Shown here in pieces: positions 53,704 through 62,719 of a stretch of DNA of 64,000 bases. Location of the stretch: assembly GCF_003335585.1 (NCBI RefSeq), contig NZ_QBFD01000022.1:365468-429467 (forward strand), in the 5' to 3' direction. The notes under the pieces are model-generated. The model was not told where the DNA came from. It made no database searches and saw only the letters and a list, made by a program, of their open reading frames with translations. The stretch comes from Sulfitobacter sp. DFL-14 (GTDB taxonomy: Bacteria; Pseudomonadota; Alphaproteobacteria; Rhodobacterales; Rhodobacteraceae). Position 1 is the stretch's first letter; every line of letters begins with the position of its first letter. Made by a program: the position numbers and the translations under genes.

Positions 53704-55479
53704 TTATTGTCCATATGCGATGCCCTCGCGGCGCGGATCCGCGCCGCCCTGCAGGTCATCGCCGATGGCGATCAGATGCAGACCCGAGGTCAGCTCCCGG
53801 CTGCCCACTTCGAACCCCATCGCGCCCAGCGCATCTGTCAGTTCGACCGCCGCAGTCCCCTCTTCAAGATCATAGGCCCCGAACCGGTTGACGGCATGGG
53901 GGATGCCTGCAGCCTGCTGCACATCCAGCCCCCAGTCGATCACGCCGATGATCGCTTCGGCCACATAACCGATGATCCGGCTGCCGCCGGGGCTGCCAAC
54001 GGCAAGCACCGGCTTGCCGTCCTTCAGCACGATGGTGGGCGCCATGGAAGAGCGCGGCCGCTTGCCCGGCTCCACCCGGTTGGCAATCGGCACGCCGTCG
54101 CTGTGGGAACTGAAGGAGAAATCCGTCAGCTCATTGTTCAGCAGATAGCCGTTCACCATGATCCGGCTGCCAAAGCCGTTCTCGATGGTGGTGGTCATGC
54201 TGGCAACATTGCCCGCCGCATCGACGATGGAGATATGCGAGGTCGAGGGCAGTTCGAGCGAAATATCATCGGCCCAGAGCAGCGCATGGTCGAATTCAGG
54301 TGCGCCCGGTGCCACCTCGGCCAGCGCCGCATCGCCTGACAGCAACGTCGCGCGCTGCGCCAGATAGGCTTCATCCAGCAACCCTTTCACCGGCACCGGC
54401 ACAAAGTCGCTGTCTGCCAGATAGCGCCCGCGATCGGCAAAGGCCAGGCGCGCGGCATCCCCCATCAGGCGGCGCACCTGCGCGTCCTGCGGCCCCGCGC
54501 TCAGGTCGTATCCTTCGAGCATCCCCAGGATCTGCCCCACGGCCACCGCCCCGGAAGAGGGCGGCCCCATCCCGCAGACCTCATGACCCCGATAAGGCGC
54601 ACAGACCGCCGCGCGCTCCTTGACCTGATAAATGCTCAGATCCACGGGCGAGAGCATGCCCGCCCCTTCCATTGCGCCGTTGACCGCATCGACGATGGCC
54701 TGCGCATTGGTCCCCGTATAGAAGGACGCCGCACCGCCGTTCAGCATCCGCAGCGTTTCGGCATAGGCCGGGTTCTTCAGCAGGTCACCCGCCGCCAGGG
54801 GGTCGCCACCGGGCATGAAATATGCCGCTGTATCGGTAAAACGGCCCAGCCGTTCCTGATCGCCCTGGATCAGCCCGGCCAGCCGGGGCGAAACCGAAAA
54901 TCCTTCTTCGGCCAGGGCAATCGCCGGGGCCGTCAGGTCGGCGAAAGGCAGTTTGCCCCAGCGTTCATGCACCGCCTCCATCAACGCAGGCGTGCCCGGC
55001 ACCCCGACAGAGCGCCCGCCCACCACCGCGTCAAAGAATTTCAGTGGCGCGCCATCCGCGTCCTGGAACCGGCGCGGTGTCGCGGCCAGCGGCGCTGTCT
55101 CGCGCCCGTCCAGCGTCGTCACCTCACCCGTCGCGGCATCATACCAAACCAGAAAGGCCCCGCCGCCCAGACCGGAACTTTGCGGTTCGACCAGCCCCAG
55201 CATCACCTGCACCGCCACCAGCGCATCCGCCGCCGTGCCACCGGCAGCCAGCGCATCGGCCCCGGCTTTCACCGCATGGGGATTGGCTGCCGCGACCATC
55301 CAGTTCTGCGCCTTGACCGGCTTGCCCTGAACCTTTGCCGCCATGGCGCCGGCATATTCAGGCCCCATATCCTCAAAGACACCCGCCCCCGCCGCTTCCG
55401 GAGCCACCGCATCCGCAACCTGCTGGGCCGACACCGCCTCCGCAAACAGGACTGTCAGAACTGAAATCACTTTCCACAT
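53704..55479 (-). CDS. ggt: Gamma-glutamyltransferase
   Basis: The 591-residue precursor has a signal peptide (ISVLTVLFAEAVSA) and the Ntn-hydrolase layout: large subunit with VQVMLGLVEPQSSGLGGGAF, self-cleavage at Thr413 in ELPSTSHISIVD, and the small subunit with GSRIMVNGYLLNNELTDFS and GSPGGSRII. It is periplasmic and transfers or hydrolyses the gamma-glutamyl group of glutathione. It is one of four minus-strand oxidoreductase/peptidase genes here, though the gaps do not prove one operon. Confidence 0.93.
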   Translation of the reverse strand: MWKVISVLTVLFAEAVSAQQVADAVAPEAAGAGVFEDMGPEYAGAMAAKVQGKPVKAQNWMVAAANPHAVKAGADALAAGGTAADALVAVQVMLGLVEPQSSGLGGGAFLVWYDAATGEVTTLDGRETAPLAATPRRFQDADGAPLKFFDAVVGGRSVGVPGTPALMEAVHERWGKLPFADLTAPAIALAEEGFSVSPRLAGLIQGDQERLGRFTDTAAYFMPGGDPLAAGDLLKNPAYAETLRMLNGGAASFYTGTNAQAIVDAVNGAMEGAGMLSPVDLSIYQVKERAAVCAPYRGHEVCGMGPPSSGAVAVGQILGMLEGYDLSAGPQDAQVRRLMGDAARLAFADRGRYLADSDFVPVPVKGLLDEAYLAQRATLLSGDAALAEVAPGAPEFDHALLWADDISLELPSTSHISIVDAAGNVASMTTTIENGFGSRIMVNGYLLNNELTDFSFSSHSDGVPIANRVEPGKRPRSSMAPTIVLKDGKPVLAVGSPGGSRIIGYVAEAIIGVIDWGLDVQQAAGIPHAVNRFGAYDLEEGTAAVELTDALGAMGFEVGSRELTSGLHLIAIGDDLQGGADPRREGIAYGQ

Positions 55480-55501
55480 CGCACAACACCTCTCTCTTTT
55501 T

Positions 55502-55588
55502 GGCTCGAATATCCCAGGGAGTTTGAGGGACAGCGTCCCTCATCCCCAAATAGATCGCGTGCGGCACAGCCGCGCCTGCGGATCACGC
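55502..55588. repeat. Composite intergenic repeat between ggt and the hydroxyacid dehydrogenase gene
   Basis: One part is a hairpin, TGAGGGAC (55524-55531) with GTCCCTCA (55535-55542), next to a CCCTGGGATATTCGAGCC box (minus strand, 55502-55519). The other part, 55557-55588, has GCGGCACAGCCGCGCCTGCG and GATCACGC and matches the right end of the repeats at 44008 and 52152. Confidence 0.6.
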
Positions 55589-55598
55589 CACCGCAGGA

Positions 55599-56585
55599 TC
55601 ACAGCATCGACGGCACCACCTGATCTGGCGGGCGGTGGCCGTCGTCGAATGTCTTGATATTGATGATGACCTTCTCGCCCATCTCAATCCGCCCCTCCAG
55701 AGTGGCCGATCCCATGTGCGGCAGCAACACCACGTTATCCAGCTCGCGCAGGCGCGGGTTGATGTCGGTGCCGCGCTCATAGACATCCAGCCCCGCGCCC
55801 TTGATCTCGCCCGCACGCAACATCCGCGTCAGCGCATTCTCGTCGATCACCTCACCCCGCGAGGTGTTCACGATCACCGCATCGGGCTTCATCAGCTTCA
55901 GCCGCCGCGCGTTCATCAGGTGGAAGGTCGAGGGGGTATGCGGGCAGTTGATCGAAATCACGTCCATCCGTGCCACCATCTGATCGAGGCTTTCCCAATA
56001 GGTCGCATCGAAACTGCGCTCGGTCTCCGCGTGCAGCCTGCGCCTGTTGTGATAGTGGATCTGCATCCCGAAGGCGCGGGCCCGCGTGGCCACCGCCTGC
56101 CCGATGCGCCCCATGCCGAGAATGCCCAGCCGCCGCCCGCTGATCCGGCCGCCCAGCAGCGCCGTGGGGGCCCAGCCGGTCCAGTCGCCCTTTTGCATCA
56201 TGGACATGCCTTCCGGCATCCGGCGTGTCACCGCCAGAATCAGCGCCATGGTCATGTCGGCGGTATCCTCGGTCAGCGCGCCGGGTGTGTTGGACACCAG
56301 AATGCCGCGCTGTCGGGCCGTCGCCACGTCGATATTGTCGACCCCCGCCCCATAGTTCGCGATCAGCTTGAGCTGCTCGCCCGCCTGGCCGATCAGCGCC
56401 GCATCGACGGTATCGGTGATTGTCGGCACCAGAACATCCGCGCTTTTGACCGCTTCGGCCAGCTCGGCCCGGGTCATCGGCGCATCATCCGTGCGCAGCG
56501 TCACGTCAAACAATTCGGACAGCCTCGTCTCCACCGCATCGGGCAACCGTCGCGTGACTACAACACTCAACCGTTTCTTTGACAT
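55599..56585 (-). CDS. D-2-hydroxyacid dehydrogenase (glyoxylate/hydroxypyruvate reductase type)
   Basis: The 328-residue product has the NAD-binding motif GILGMGRIGQAVATRA, NTSRGEVID with the catalytic Arg and nearby Glu (GLDVYER), and the catalytic His in LLPHMGSAT. It reduces glyoxylate or hydroxypyruvate to glycolate or D-glycerate with NAD(P)H. The start MSKKRLSVV at 56585 has GGGGAGGA upstream. It is divergent from the SH3-domain gene. Confidence 0.9.
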   Translation of the reverse strand: MSKKRLSVVVTRRLPDAVETRLSELFDVTLRTDDAPMTRAELAEAVKSADVLVPTITDTVDAALIGQAGEQLKLIANYGAGVDNIDVATARQRGILVSNTPGALTEDTADMTMALILAVTRRMPEGMSMMQKGDWTGWAPTALLGGRISGRRLGILGMGRIGQAVATRARAFGMQIHYHNRRRLHAETERSFDATYWESLDQMVARMDVISINCPHTPSTFHLMNARRLKLMKPDAVIVNTSRGEVIDENALTRMLRAGEIKGAGLDVYERGTDINPRLRELDNVVLLPHMGSATLEGRIEMGEKVIINIKTFDDGHRPPDQVVPSML

Positions 56586-56713
56586 TTCGTCCTCCCCAGA
56601 CTTGGCGACCTTCGTATTCCCGCGCATGGTGTCCCAAGCAGCGACGAGGCACAAGAACCTCGCGGTGTAAAAGAGCAAACAAAACCAATCAGAAGACAGT
56701 GCAGGCAGCACCA

Positions 56714-57232
56714 ATGATCCTTCGAATCAAAAACGCCGCAAAGGCGTTTGCAGTACTGACGATTCTGACGGCGCCCGTGCTCAGCCCCCCGGCCCTTGCC
56801 GACGGGGTCGGGCCCGTCACCAACCTTCCCCTGCCCAGATTCGTGTCCATGAAGGCCTCCGAAGGCAACGTGCGCCGGGGCCCCTCGCTGTCGCATCGCA
56901 TCGACTGGGTGTTCAAACGGCGCGACATGCCGCTCAGGATCACAGCAGAGCACGGCCATTGGCGCCGGGTGGAGGACCGTGACGGCATGGGTGGCTGGGT
57001 GCATTATTCGCTGTTGTCCGGCACCCGCACGGTTCTGGTTGAACAGGACATGCTGGCGCTGCACGTGCGTCCGGACCCGAATGCGCCGGTCTCTGCCGCG
57101 CTTGAGCTGGGTGTGGTGGCCAAGCTGGGCGAATGCATTCCCGAATGGTGCGAATTGCGCACGGGCGGATTTTCGGGCTGGGCGCCCAAGGCCCGGATCT
57201 GGGGCGTCTCGGCCAGCGAAGTCCACGACTGA
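56714..57232 (+). CDS. Secreted SH3-domain protein
   Basis: The 172-residue product has a signal peptide (FAVLTILTAPVLSPPALA) and two bacterial SH3 domains, about 45-105 (EGNVRRGPSLSHRIDWVF, GHWRRVEDRDGMGGWVHYSL) and 110-165 (LHVRPDPNAPVSAALELGVV, GGFSGWAPKARIWGV). Such domains bind peptidoglycan or its peptides. The start at 56714 is chosen to place the signal peptide at the N-terminus. Confidence 0.85.
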   Translation: MILRIKNAAKAFAVLTILTAPVLSPPALADGVGPVTNLPLPRFVSMKASEGNVRRGPSLSHRIDWVFKRRDMPLRITAEHGHWRRVEDRDGMGGWVHYSLLSGTRTVLVEQDMLALHVRPDPNAPVSAALELGVVAKLGECIPEWCELRTGGFSGWAPKARIWGVSASEVHD

Positions 57233-57320
57233 TTGCAACTGGGCCGGGCATCTGCCCCCCGCCGATTGCCCGTGATCCTGTTTTGCGTCACACTGCCTCT
57301 ACCCGCCATGAGGACCACAG

Positions 57321-58313
57321 ATGCAGGCCATCACCTATGACAGATTCGGCGCGGCCCGGGATGTGCTGCGCCTGCAGGACATCGAGAGCCCGCCCCCCGG
57401 CCCCGGCGAGGTCCGGGTGAAGCTGGCGCTTTCCGGTGTGAACCCCTCGGATGTGAAGGCGCGCGCGGGTCTGCGGCCCGGTGTCACCAAACCCGATTAT
57501 CCCCTGATCGTGCCGCACAGTGACGGTGCCGGAGAGATTGAGGCCGTAGGTCCCGGCGTGGACAGGGCCCGCATCGGCCAGCCTGTCTGGATCTGGAACG
57601 GTCAATGGCAGCGCAGCCACGGCACGGCGGCCAGCCACATCACCCTGCCCGCCCATCAGGCGGTCCCGCTGCCGAAAGGTGTCGGCTTTGAGGCGGGCGC
57701 CAACCTCGGCATTCCCGGCCTGACCGCCTGCCACGCGGTATTCGGCGGCGGTGGCGTGGCCGGTGAAACCGTACTGGTGCAGGGCGGCGCGGGAACGGTT
57801 GGCCTGCTGGCGGTGCAGCTGGCCAAATGGGGCGGGGCAAGGGTGATTGCCACCTGCAGCGACGCCGACCGTGATGCCGTGGCTGCTGCCGGTGCTGACG
57901 TGGTGCTGAACTACCGCGCCGGGGATCTTGCCGCGCAGGTGCTGACGGCCAATGGCGGCAAACAGGTGGAAACGATCGTGGAGGTCGAATTCGGCCTGAA
58001 CATCGGGACCGATGCGGCGCTGATCGCACCCAACGGGCGCATTGCCCCCTATGGCTCCGCCAAGGAGATGGAACCCTCGCTGTCCTTCGGCCCGCTGCTG
58101 TTCAAGGCGGTGACCATCGACATCATCCTGATCTACCTCTTGCCCGCAGCCGAACGTGACGCCGCAATCAGCCGGTTGCATCACGCCCTGGCCGATGATG
58201 CGCTGACCTGCCCGACCGAACGGATTTACCCGCTGGCCGAGACTGCCGCCGCCCATGAAGCCGTCGAGAAGGGCCGGCGCAATGGCGCCATCCTGATCGA
58301 CTGCCAGGGCTGA
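57321..58313 (+). CDS. NADPH:quinone reductase-type MDR oxidoreductase
   Basis: The 330-residue product is a zinc-free medium-chain dehydrogenase (LSGVNPSDVKARAGLRPG, then VLVQGGAGTVGLLAVQLAKW for NADPH binding). The absence of structural-zinc Cys residues places it with quinone oxidoreductases. It probably reduces quinones or unsaturated carbonyls. It lies alone between the SH3 gene and the MscS gene. Confidence 0.9.
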   Translation: MQAITYDRFGAARDVLRLQDIESPPPGPGEVRVKLALSGVNPSDVKARAGLRPGVTKPDYPLIVPHSDGAGEIEAVGPGVDRARIGQPVWIWNGQWQRSHGTAASHITLPAHQAVPLPKGVGFEAGANLGIPGLTACHAVFGGGGVAGETVLVQGGAGTVGLLAVQLAKWGGARVIATCSDADRDAVAAAGADVVLNYRAGDLAAQVLTANGGKQVETIVEVEFGLNIGTDAALIAPNGRIAPYGSAKEMEPSLSFGPLLFKAVTIDIILIYLLPAAERDAAISRLHHALADDALTCPTERIYPLAETAAAHEAVEKGRRNGAILIDCQG

Positions 58314-58447
58314 GCGACGGGCAATTTCCCGAGATAGCGACGCGGTTTCCGGCAAGCGCAGGTGCTCCTGCCCCCTTACCGCATGATTGCCAGAGAAGCG
58401 GCACCGGCCTAGGGTAGTGCAATTGCACCACGACGGATTTTCAGATC

Positions 58448-59767
58448 ATGCGTTTCATTCCCCTTCTGCTCTGCCTTTTCCTGCCACTCGCCACCCTCGC
58501 CCAGACCAGCGATCAGCCGACCGGCACCATCGCGATCCAGGATGATGCCGCATCGGACGCGGCCATCGCCAACCGCATCCGCGACATCCTGCGCGAGCTG
58601 GAGGGCTATGAGGACATTTCGTTGACCGTCTCCTCCGGGATCGTGACCCTGCGCGGCACAACGCTGGACATGGCCTCTGCCGCGCGGCTCACGGAACTGG
58701 TGGGCCGGGTCGAGGGGGTGGTGGCCATCGAGAACGAGGTTTTCGAGACCACGGATGTGGCACGGCGGCTCAACCCCGCTGTGGAGCGGTTCAAATCACG
58801 CGGCTATCAGTTTGTCGCCTTCCTGCCGCTGGCGATGATCGCACTTGCGGTGTTCTTTGCCGTCGTTCTGTTCGGCTTTTTCATTGCGCGGCGCAAGCAG
58901 CCCTGGGACCGGATGTCGCCCAATGCCTTCATCGCCGACATCTACCGCCAGATCGTGCGGTTGTTCTTCATCGTGGCCGGGCTTGTCATCGCATTGGACA
59001 TCGTGGGCGCAACGGCGCTGCTGTCGGGCATTCTGGGCGCTGCGGGGATCGTGGGCCTGGCCATCGGTTTCGCCGTGCGGGACACGGTGGAAAATTTCAT
59101 CGCCTCGATCATGCTGTCGATCCGCCAGCCGTTCCGCCCCAATGACACCGTGGAGATCGAGGGCGACACCGGCAAGGTCATCCGCCTGACCAGCCGCGCC
59201 ACCATCCTGCTGAGCTTTGACGGCAACCACATCCGCATCCCCAATGCCACGGTCTTCAAAAGTCGGATCGTCAACTTTTCGCGCAATGCGGAGCGGCGGT
59301 TCACCTTTGCCCTCTCCGTGGCCTCGGATGCGGACCTGGACCAGGCGCGCCACATGGCCGAAGACACGCTGAACGCCCTGCCCTTCGTGCTGGACAGCCC
59401 CGAGGTTTCGGTCTGGATTCAATCGGTCGATGACTTCTGGGTCACCCTGAACATGGCCGCCTGGATCAACCAGAATGACACCTCCATCGTGCTGGCCCGG
59501 TCGGAGGCCATCCGCCTGACCCAAGCCGCGTTTGACGCGGCGGGAATCGCCGCCCCCCTGCCCAGCTACCGGATCGAGAATCTGCCAGGCGCGCCCACCC
59601 CCACGCAAGAGCCCGGGCCAGGCGCCCAGCGGCAGGATACAGCCGCCCCCGCCCCGGCACAGGACGTCGAGGCAACCGCGGAAAAAGAACTGGAAAAGAT
59701 CGTGGATCAGGAACGCGCCGAACTGTCACGGCGCGATCTGTTGAATGTGAACGCAACAGAGGAATAG
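58448..59767 (+). CDS. MscS-family mechanosensitive channel with N-terminal BON domain
   Basis: The 439-residue product has a signal peptide (LLLCLFLPLATLA), a BON domain (about 35-100; IRDILRELEGYEDISLTVSSG, VTLRGTT, VEGVVAIENEV), then membrane helices and the MscS pore region GIVGLAIGFAVRDTVENFIA with the cytoplasmic domain (FRPNDTVEIEGDTGKV). BON domains associate with membranes. The combination suggests a periplasmic BON sensor on an osmotic release channel. The C-terminal 60 residues are Pro/Gln/Ala-rich and then charged. Confidence 0.88.
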   Translation: MRFIPLLLCLFLPLATLAQTSDQPTGTIAIQDDAASDAAIANRIRDILRELEGYEDISLTVSSGIVTLRGTTLDMASAARLTELVGRVEGVVAIENEVFETTDVARRLNPAVERFKSRGYQFVAFLPLAMIALAVFFAVVLFGFFIARRKQPWDRMSPNAFIADIYRQIVRLFFIVAGLVIALDIVGATALLSGILGAAGIVGLAIGFAVRDTVENFIASIMLSIRQPFRPNDTVEIEGDTGKVIRLTSRATILLSFDGNHIRIPNATVFKSRIVNFSRNAERRFTFALSVASDADLDQARHMAEDTLNALPFVLDSPEVSVWIQSVDDFWVTLNMAAWINQNDTSIVLARSEAIRLTQAAFDAAGIAAPLPSYRIENLPGAPTPTQEPGPGAQRQDTAAPAPAQDVEATAEKELEKIVDQERAELSRRDLLNVNATEE

Positions 59768-59827
59768 GATTTTTGCCAAAACGGGTCTTGCGCTGACCGT
59801 CCAAGGCCCTTAATTAGCGGCTCACGT

Positions 59828-59902
59828 TGGGATGTAGCCAAGTGGTAAGGCAACTGTTTTTGGTACAGTGTACCGTAGGTTCGAATCCTACCATCCCAGC
59901 CA
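59828..59902 (+). tRNA. tRNA-Gln (anticodon UUG)
   Basis: TGGGATG (59828-59834) pairs with CATCCCA (59892-59898). The D arm starts GCCAAGTGGT, the anticodon stem ACTGT/ACAGT encloses TTTTGGT with anticodon TTG, and the T arm GTAGGTTCGAATCCTAC is canonical. The CCA end is encoded (59900-59902). The 255 bp to the next gene show no other feature. Confidence 0.95.
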
Positions 59903-60157
59903 CTTTTCCTGAATCAGCCGTGTCGCCCGTTGCGCAGCGATACTGTGCGGTTGGAAGCGCCACATTTGACGGGTAAGAGCGCAACTTCTTCCGACTCAGG
60001 CGGTCTGGATGGGCGGGTCTCCTAATTTCCGGAACTGCCAGGATACGTGAGATGCGCAAGTTTTGGATTCGGCATCCGCGTGAAGAGAGGCAAGGTCAAT
60101 CGCGACGGGTGAACATGAGAACGAACCCATCGCTGTCCCGAAACGGCCATTTCTGAC

Positions 60158-62719
60158 CTACAATCTGGGGTCAACCGGCTCGCTTTCCAGTGCAAGCACC
60201 GCCAATGCGCATTCATGTACCCTGGAGAGCGGCAGACCTTCCACAAAACGATGCAGCCCTTCGAAGCCGAGTTTGAATTCGCGTTCGGCAAGCGAGAATT
60301 TGCGGCCCAGCCCGCGCTGGCGGAGGCGCGCGATATTCTCGGGCAAATCATAGTCGGGGCCATAGATAATGCGCAGATAATCGCGGCCGCGCACCTTCAT
60401 TGCCGGTTGGATCAGGCCTTTGTCGCCGCGCAAGGTAAATGCGTTTGGCTTGAAGACTAACCCCTCCCCTCCCTCGCCGGTGTGCGACATCCACCAGCTG
60501 ACAATTGCCCCGCGATCAGCCGCATTATTCAGATCAATGCGCTTCCAGCCGGTCGTTTGCAGGATCGGATCGACGGCAGCCAGCTTGCCCAGTGTTTCCA
60601 TGTGCCAGGTATGAGGCCGATCAGCATGAACCTTGCCTTCGGTCGCCAGAATGTGAAAGGGCGCTATGCGATAATCTTCAATGCTTTCCGCGGCCCAGCA
60701 GTATCCATCAATGGTCTGCCCCATAAGGTTCGCATTGGCGAACTGCGTTTCGGCACGATTGCGCAGGGCATCCAGCCCCTCGATTTCCCCGGCTTTGGAG
60801 ATTGTTTCCAGCAACGCCGATGCAGAGGATTTTGCAGCGGCAACTGTTGGCAGGTACTGCCGTTTGAGCAAATCCTGTGCCTTGGCAGACCAGGGCATGA
60901 GTTCAGCGTCAAGCAGCACCCAATCGGTCTGGAGTTCTTCCCACAGACCTGCGGACTGCATCGCTTTCCCGATCCGCGCAACGACAGCAGCTTCCTCAGC
61001 CTCCGCTTTGAAGAAGGGGCGTCCGGTGCGTGTATAGATCACGCCGGCTTTGCCGTCTTCCACGCCAAATCGGGCCATGGCGGATTCTGCGTCCTTGGCA
61101 ACCACCAGCAAGGCGCGCGACCCCATGTGTTTTTCTTCCACAACAAGATCGGTCACACCCCGGCTGGCAAAATGATCCATCGCCTGATCGGGATGTTCCA
61201 GAAACGGACCTTCGGGTGCCGTCGGACACGCGGCCATCGTGGGCGGCAGATAGATCAACCATCTGGGATCGACCGCAAATCGGCTCATGACCTCCAGCGC
61301 CGCAAGGCTGTTTTCCTCGGGGATTTGCGCATTGGATTTGAACCGGGTTTCGATCCGCATCCTGGTTGCGTAATCGTCGAAATAGAGCAGACGGTCATGG
61401 TCCTGCTGCGCGGACAAGGATTGATCCGCATCCAATGGCTTTGCAGGGATCGCATATTGCGCCTTGGCCGGAACCGAGACCGTCTCTCGTTCAGGCCAGC
61501 GCAATGCCGTCAACTTGCCGCCAAAGACACAGCCTGTGTCGATACACATCGTATGGTTCAGCCATTCGGCTTCGGCCATCGGCGTGTGACCAAAAACGAC
61601 ATCCGCCTTGCCACGGTAATCCCGCGCCCATTCCAGACGCACCGGCAAGCCAAACTCATCGACCTCGCCAGTTGTTTCGCCGAACATGGCGAAATTACGA
61701 ACATGACCGGAGCCGCGCCCGTGCATTTCCTCTTTCAGGCCGGCATGGGCAATGACCAGTTTACCGTCGGCCAGCCAGGCATGAGAACGCAAATCCCAGA
61801 TGAAGTCCGAAACCTGCTTGCGGAAAGCCTCCGAGGTTTTTTCAAGTTCGGCGACGGTAAGGCCCAGACCATGCGCCTGTATCACGTTCCGGCCTTTCAA
61901 CCATTTGTTCAGTTTGAAGTCATGGTTGCCGATCACGCAGCGGCCGGAGCCCTCATCACGCATGCCCATGACAAGGCGCAGAGCGTCCAGATTGCGGGGC
62001 CCGCGGTCCGTGATGTCGCCGACAAAGAAAGCTTTGCGGCCCTCTGGGTGACGGGCGCGGATCAGGTCTTCGGAACCGGCTTCGAACGGGTCGATTGCGT
62101 ATCCGAGCTTTCCAAGCAGTTCGGTCAGCTCATCAAAGCAGCCGTGGATGTCACCGATAATGTCGAAAGGACCATGATCAGTGCGGTTGTCCGTCCAGAG
62201 GGGTTCGCGGGTAATCTCCAGCGCGTCCACGTCCTCGGGCGATTTCATGATCTGGACCTGGCGAAAACCCTCTTTCTGCAAACCGCGCAAACCTTGTCTG
62301 AGTGACCTGGCATGATTGCGCGCCACATGTTCACCAAAATCACGGTTGGGGCGATTTTGATTGCGTTCATGGCAAATCTTAGGGTCGATATCGAGGACCA
62401 TCGCCACGGGCAGCGCATGATATTTGCGCGCCAGTTGCACAAGCTTTGCCCGATCTTCACGTTTCACTGATGTGGCATCAATGACCGTCATCAAGCGACG
62501 TTTCAACCGAATGGCCGCCGTGTAATTGAGCAGGTCAAAAGCATCGCCAGTCGCCGCAAGATCGGTTTCGTCATCCGACACGATAGCGCGGCAAGCATCC
62601 GAGGACACAATCTCGGTTTCCAGAAAGTGCTTGCGTGCAAAGCTGGACTTGCCCGAGCCTGTGGCGCCGATAAGAACAACGAGCGCAAAATCGGGGATGG
62701 AGATTTTCTGACTCATCAT
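60158..62719 (-). CDS. pnkp: Bacterial polynucleotide kinase-phosphatase-ligase (Pnkp)
   Basis: The 853-residue trifunctional RNA-repair enzyme has an N-terminal kinase with P-loop GATGSGKSSF (18-27) and DATSVKREDR, a calcineurin-like phosphatase (GDIHG near 190, GDITDRGP near 235, GNHDFK near 265, plus later His motifs), and a C-terminal nucleotidyl-transferase/ligase domain (about 500-853) with the Lys motif EEKHMGSR near residue 530. In Clostridium thermocellum and others Pnkp repairs broken tRNAs with Hen1 and ends up protecting the 3' end by methylation. Here no Hen1 gene is visible; the ATG overlaps an unknown gene by 4 bp. A second ATG one codon in (62716) has slightly better spacing from GGAAG. 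Confidence 0.93.
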   Translation of the reverse strand: MMSQKISIPDFALVVLIGATGSGKSSFARKHFLETEIVSSDACRAIVSDDETDLAATGDAFDLLNYTAAIRLKRRLMTVIDATSVKREDRAKLVQLARKYHALPVAMVLDIDPKICHERNQNRPNRDFGEHVARNHARSLRQGLRGLQKEGFRQVQIMKSPEDVDALEITREPLWTDNRTDHGPFDIIGDIHGCFDELTELLGKLGYAIDPFEAGSEDLIRARHPEGRKAFFVGDITDRGPRNLDALRLVMGMRDEGSGRCVIGNHDFKLNKWLKGRNVIQAHGLGLTVAELEKTSEAFRKQVSDFIWDLRSHAWLADGKLVIAHAGLKEEMHGRGSGHVRNFAMFGETTGEVDEFGLPVRLEWARDYRGKADVVFGHTPMAEAEWLNHTMCIDTGCVFGGKLTALRWPERETVSVPAKAQYAIPAKPLDADQSLSAQQDHDRLLYFDDYATRMRIETRFKSNAQIPEENSLAALEVMSRFAVDPRWLIYLPPTMAACPTAPEGPFLEHPDQAMDHFASRGVTDLVVEEKHMGSRALLVVAKDAESAMARFGVEDGKAGVIYTRTGRPFFKAEAEEAAVVARIGKAMQSAGLWEELQTDWVLLDAELMPWSAKAQDLLKRQYLPTVAAAKSSASALLETISKAGEIEGLDALRNRAETQFANANLMGQTIDGYCWAAESIEDYRIAPFHILATEGKVHADRPHTWHMETLGKLAAVDPILQTTGWKRIDLNNAADRGAIVSWWMSHTGEGGEGLVFKPNAFTLRGDKGLIQPAMKVRGRDYLRIIYGPDYDLPENIARLRQRGLGRKFSLAEREFKLGFEGLHRFVEGLPLSRVHECALAVLALESEPVDPRL

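Noticed and set aside
59814..60059. Minus-strand frame ending in CTKNSCLTTWLHPNVSR
   Set aside because: It is translated tRNA-Gln antisense; this kind of false protein is common next to tRNA genes.
60482..62305. 607-codon plus-strand frame opposite pnkp
   Set aside because: Antisense shadow; all kinase, phosphatase and ligase motifs are on the minus strand.
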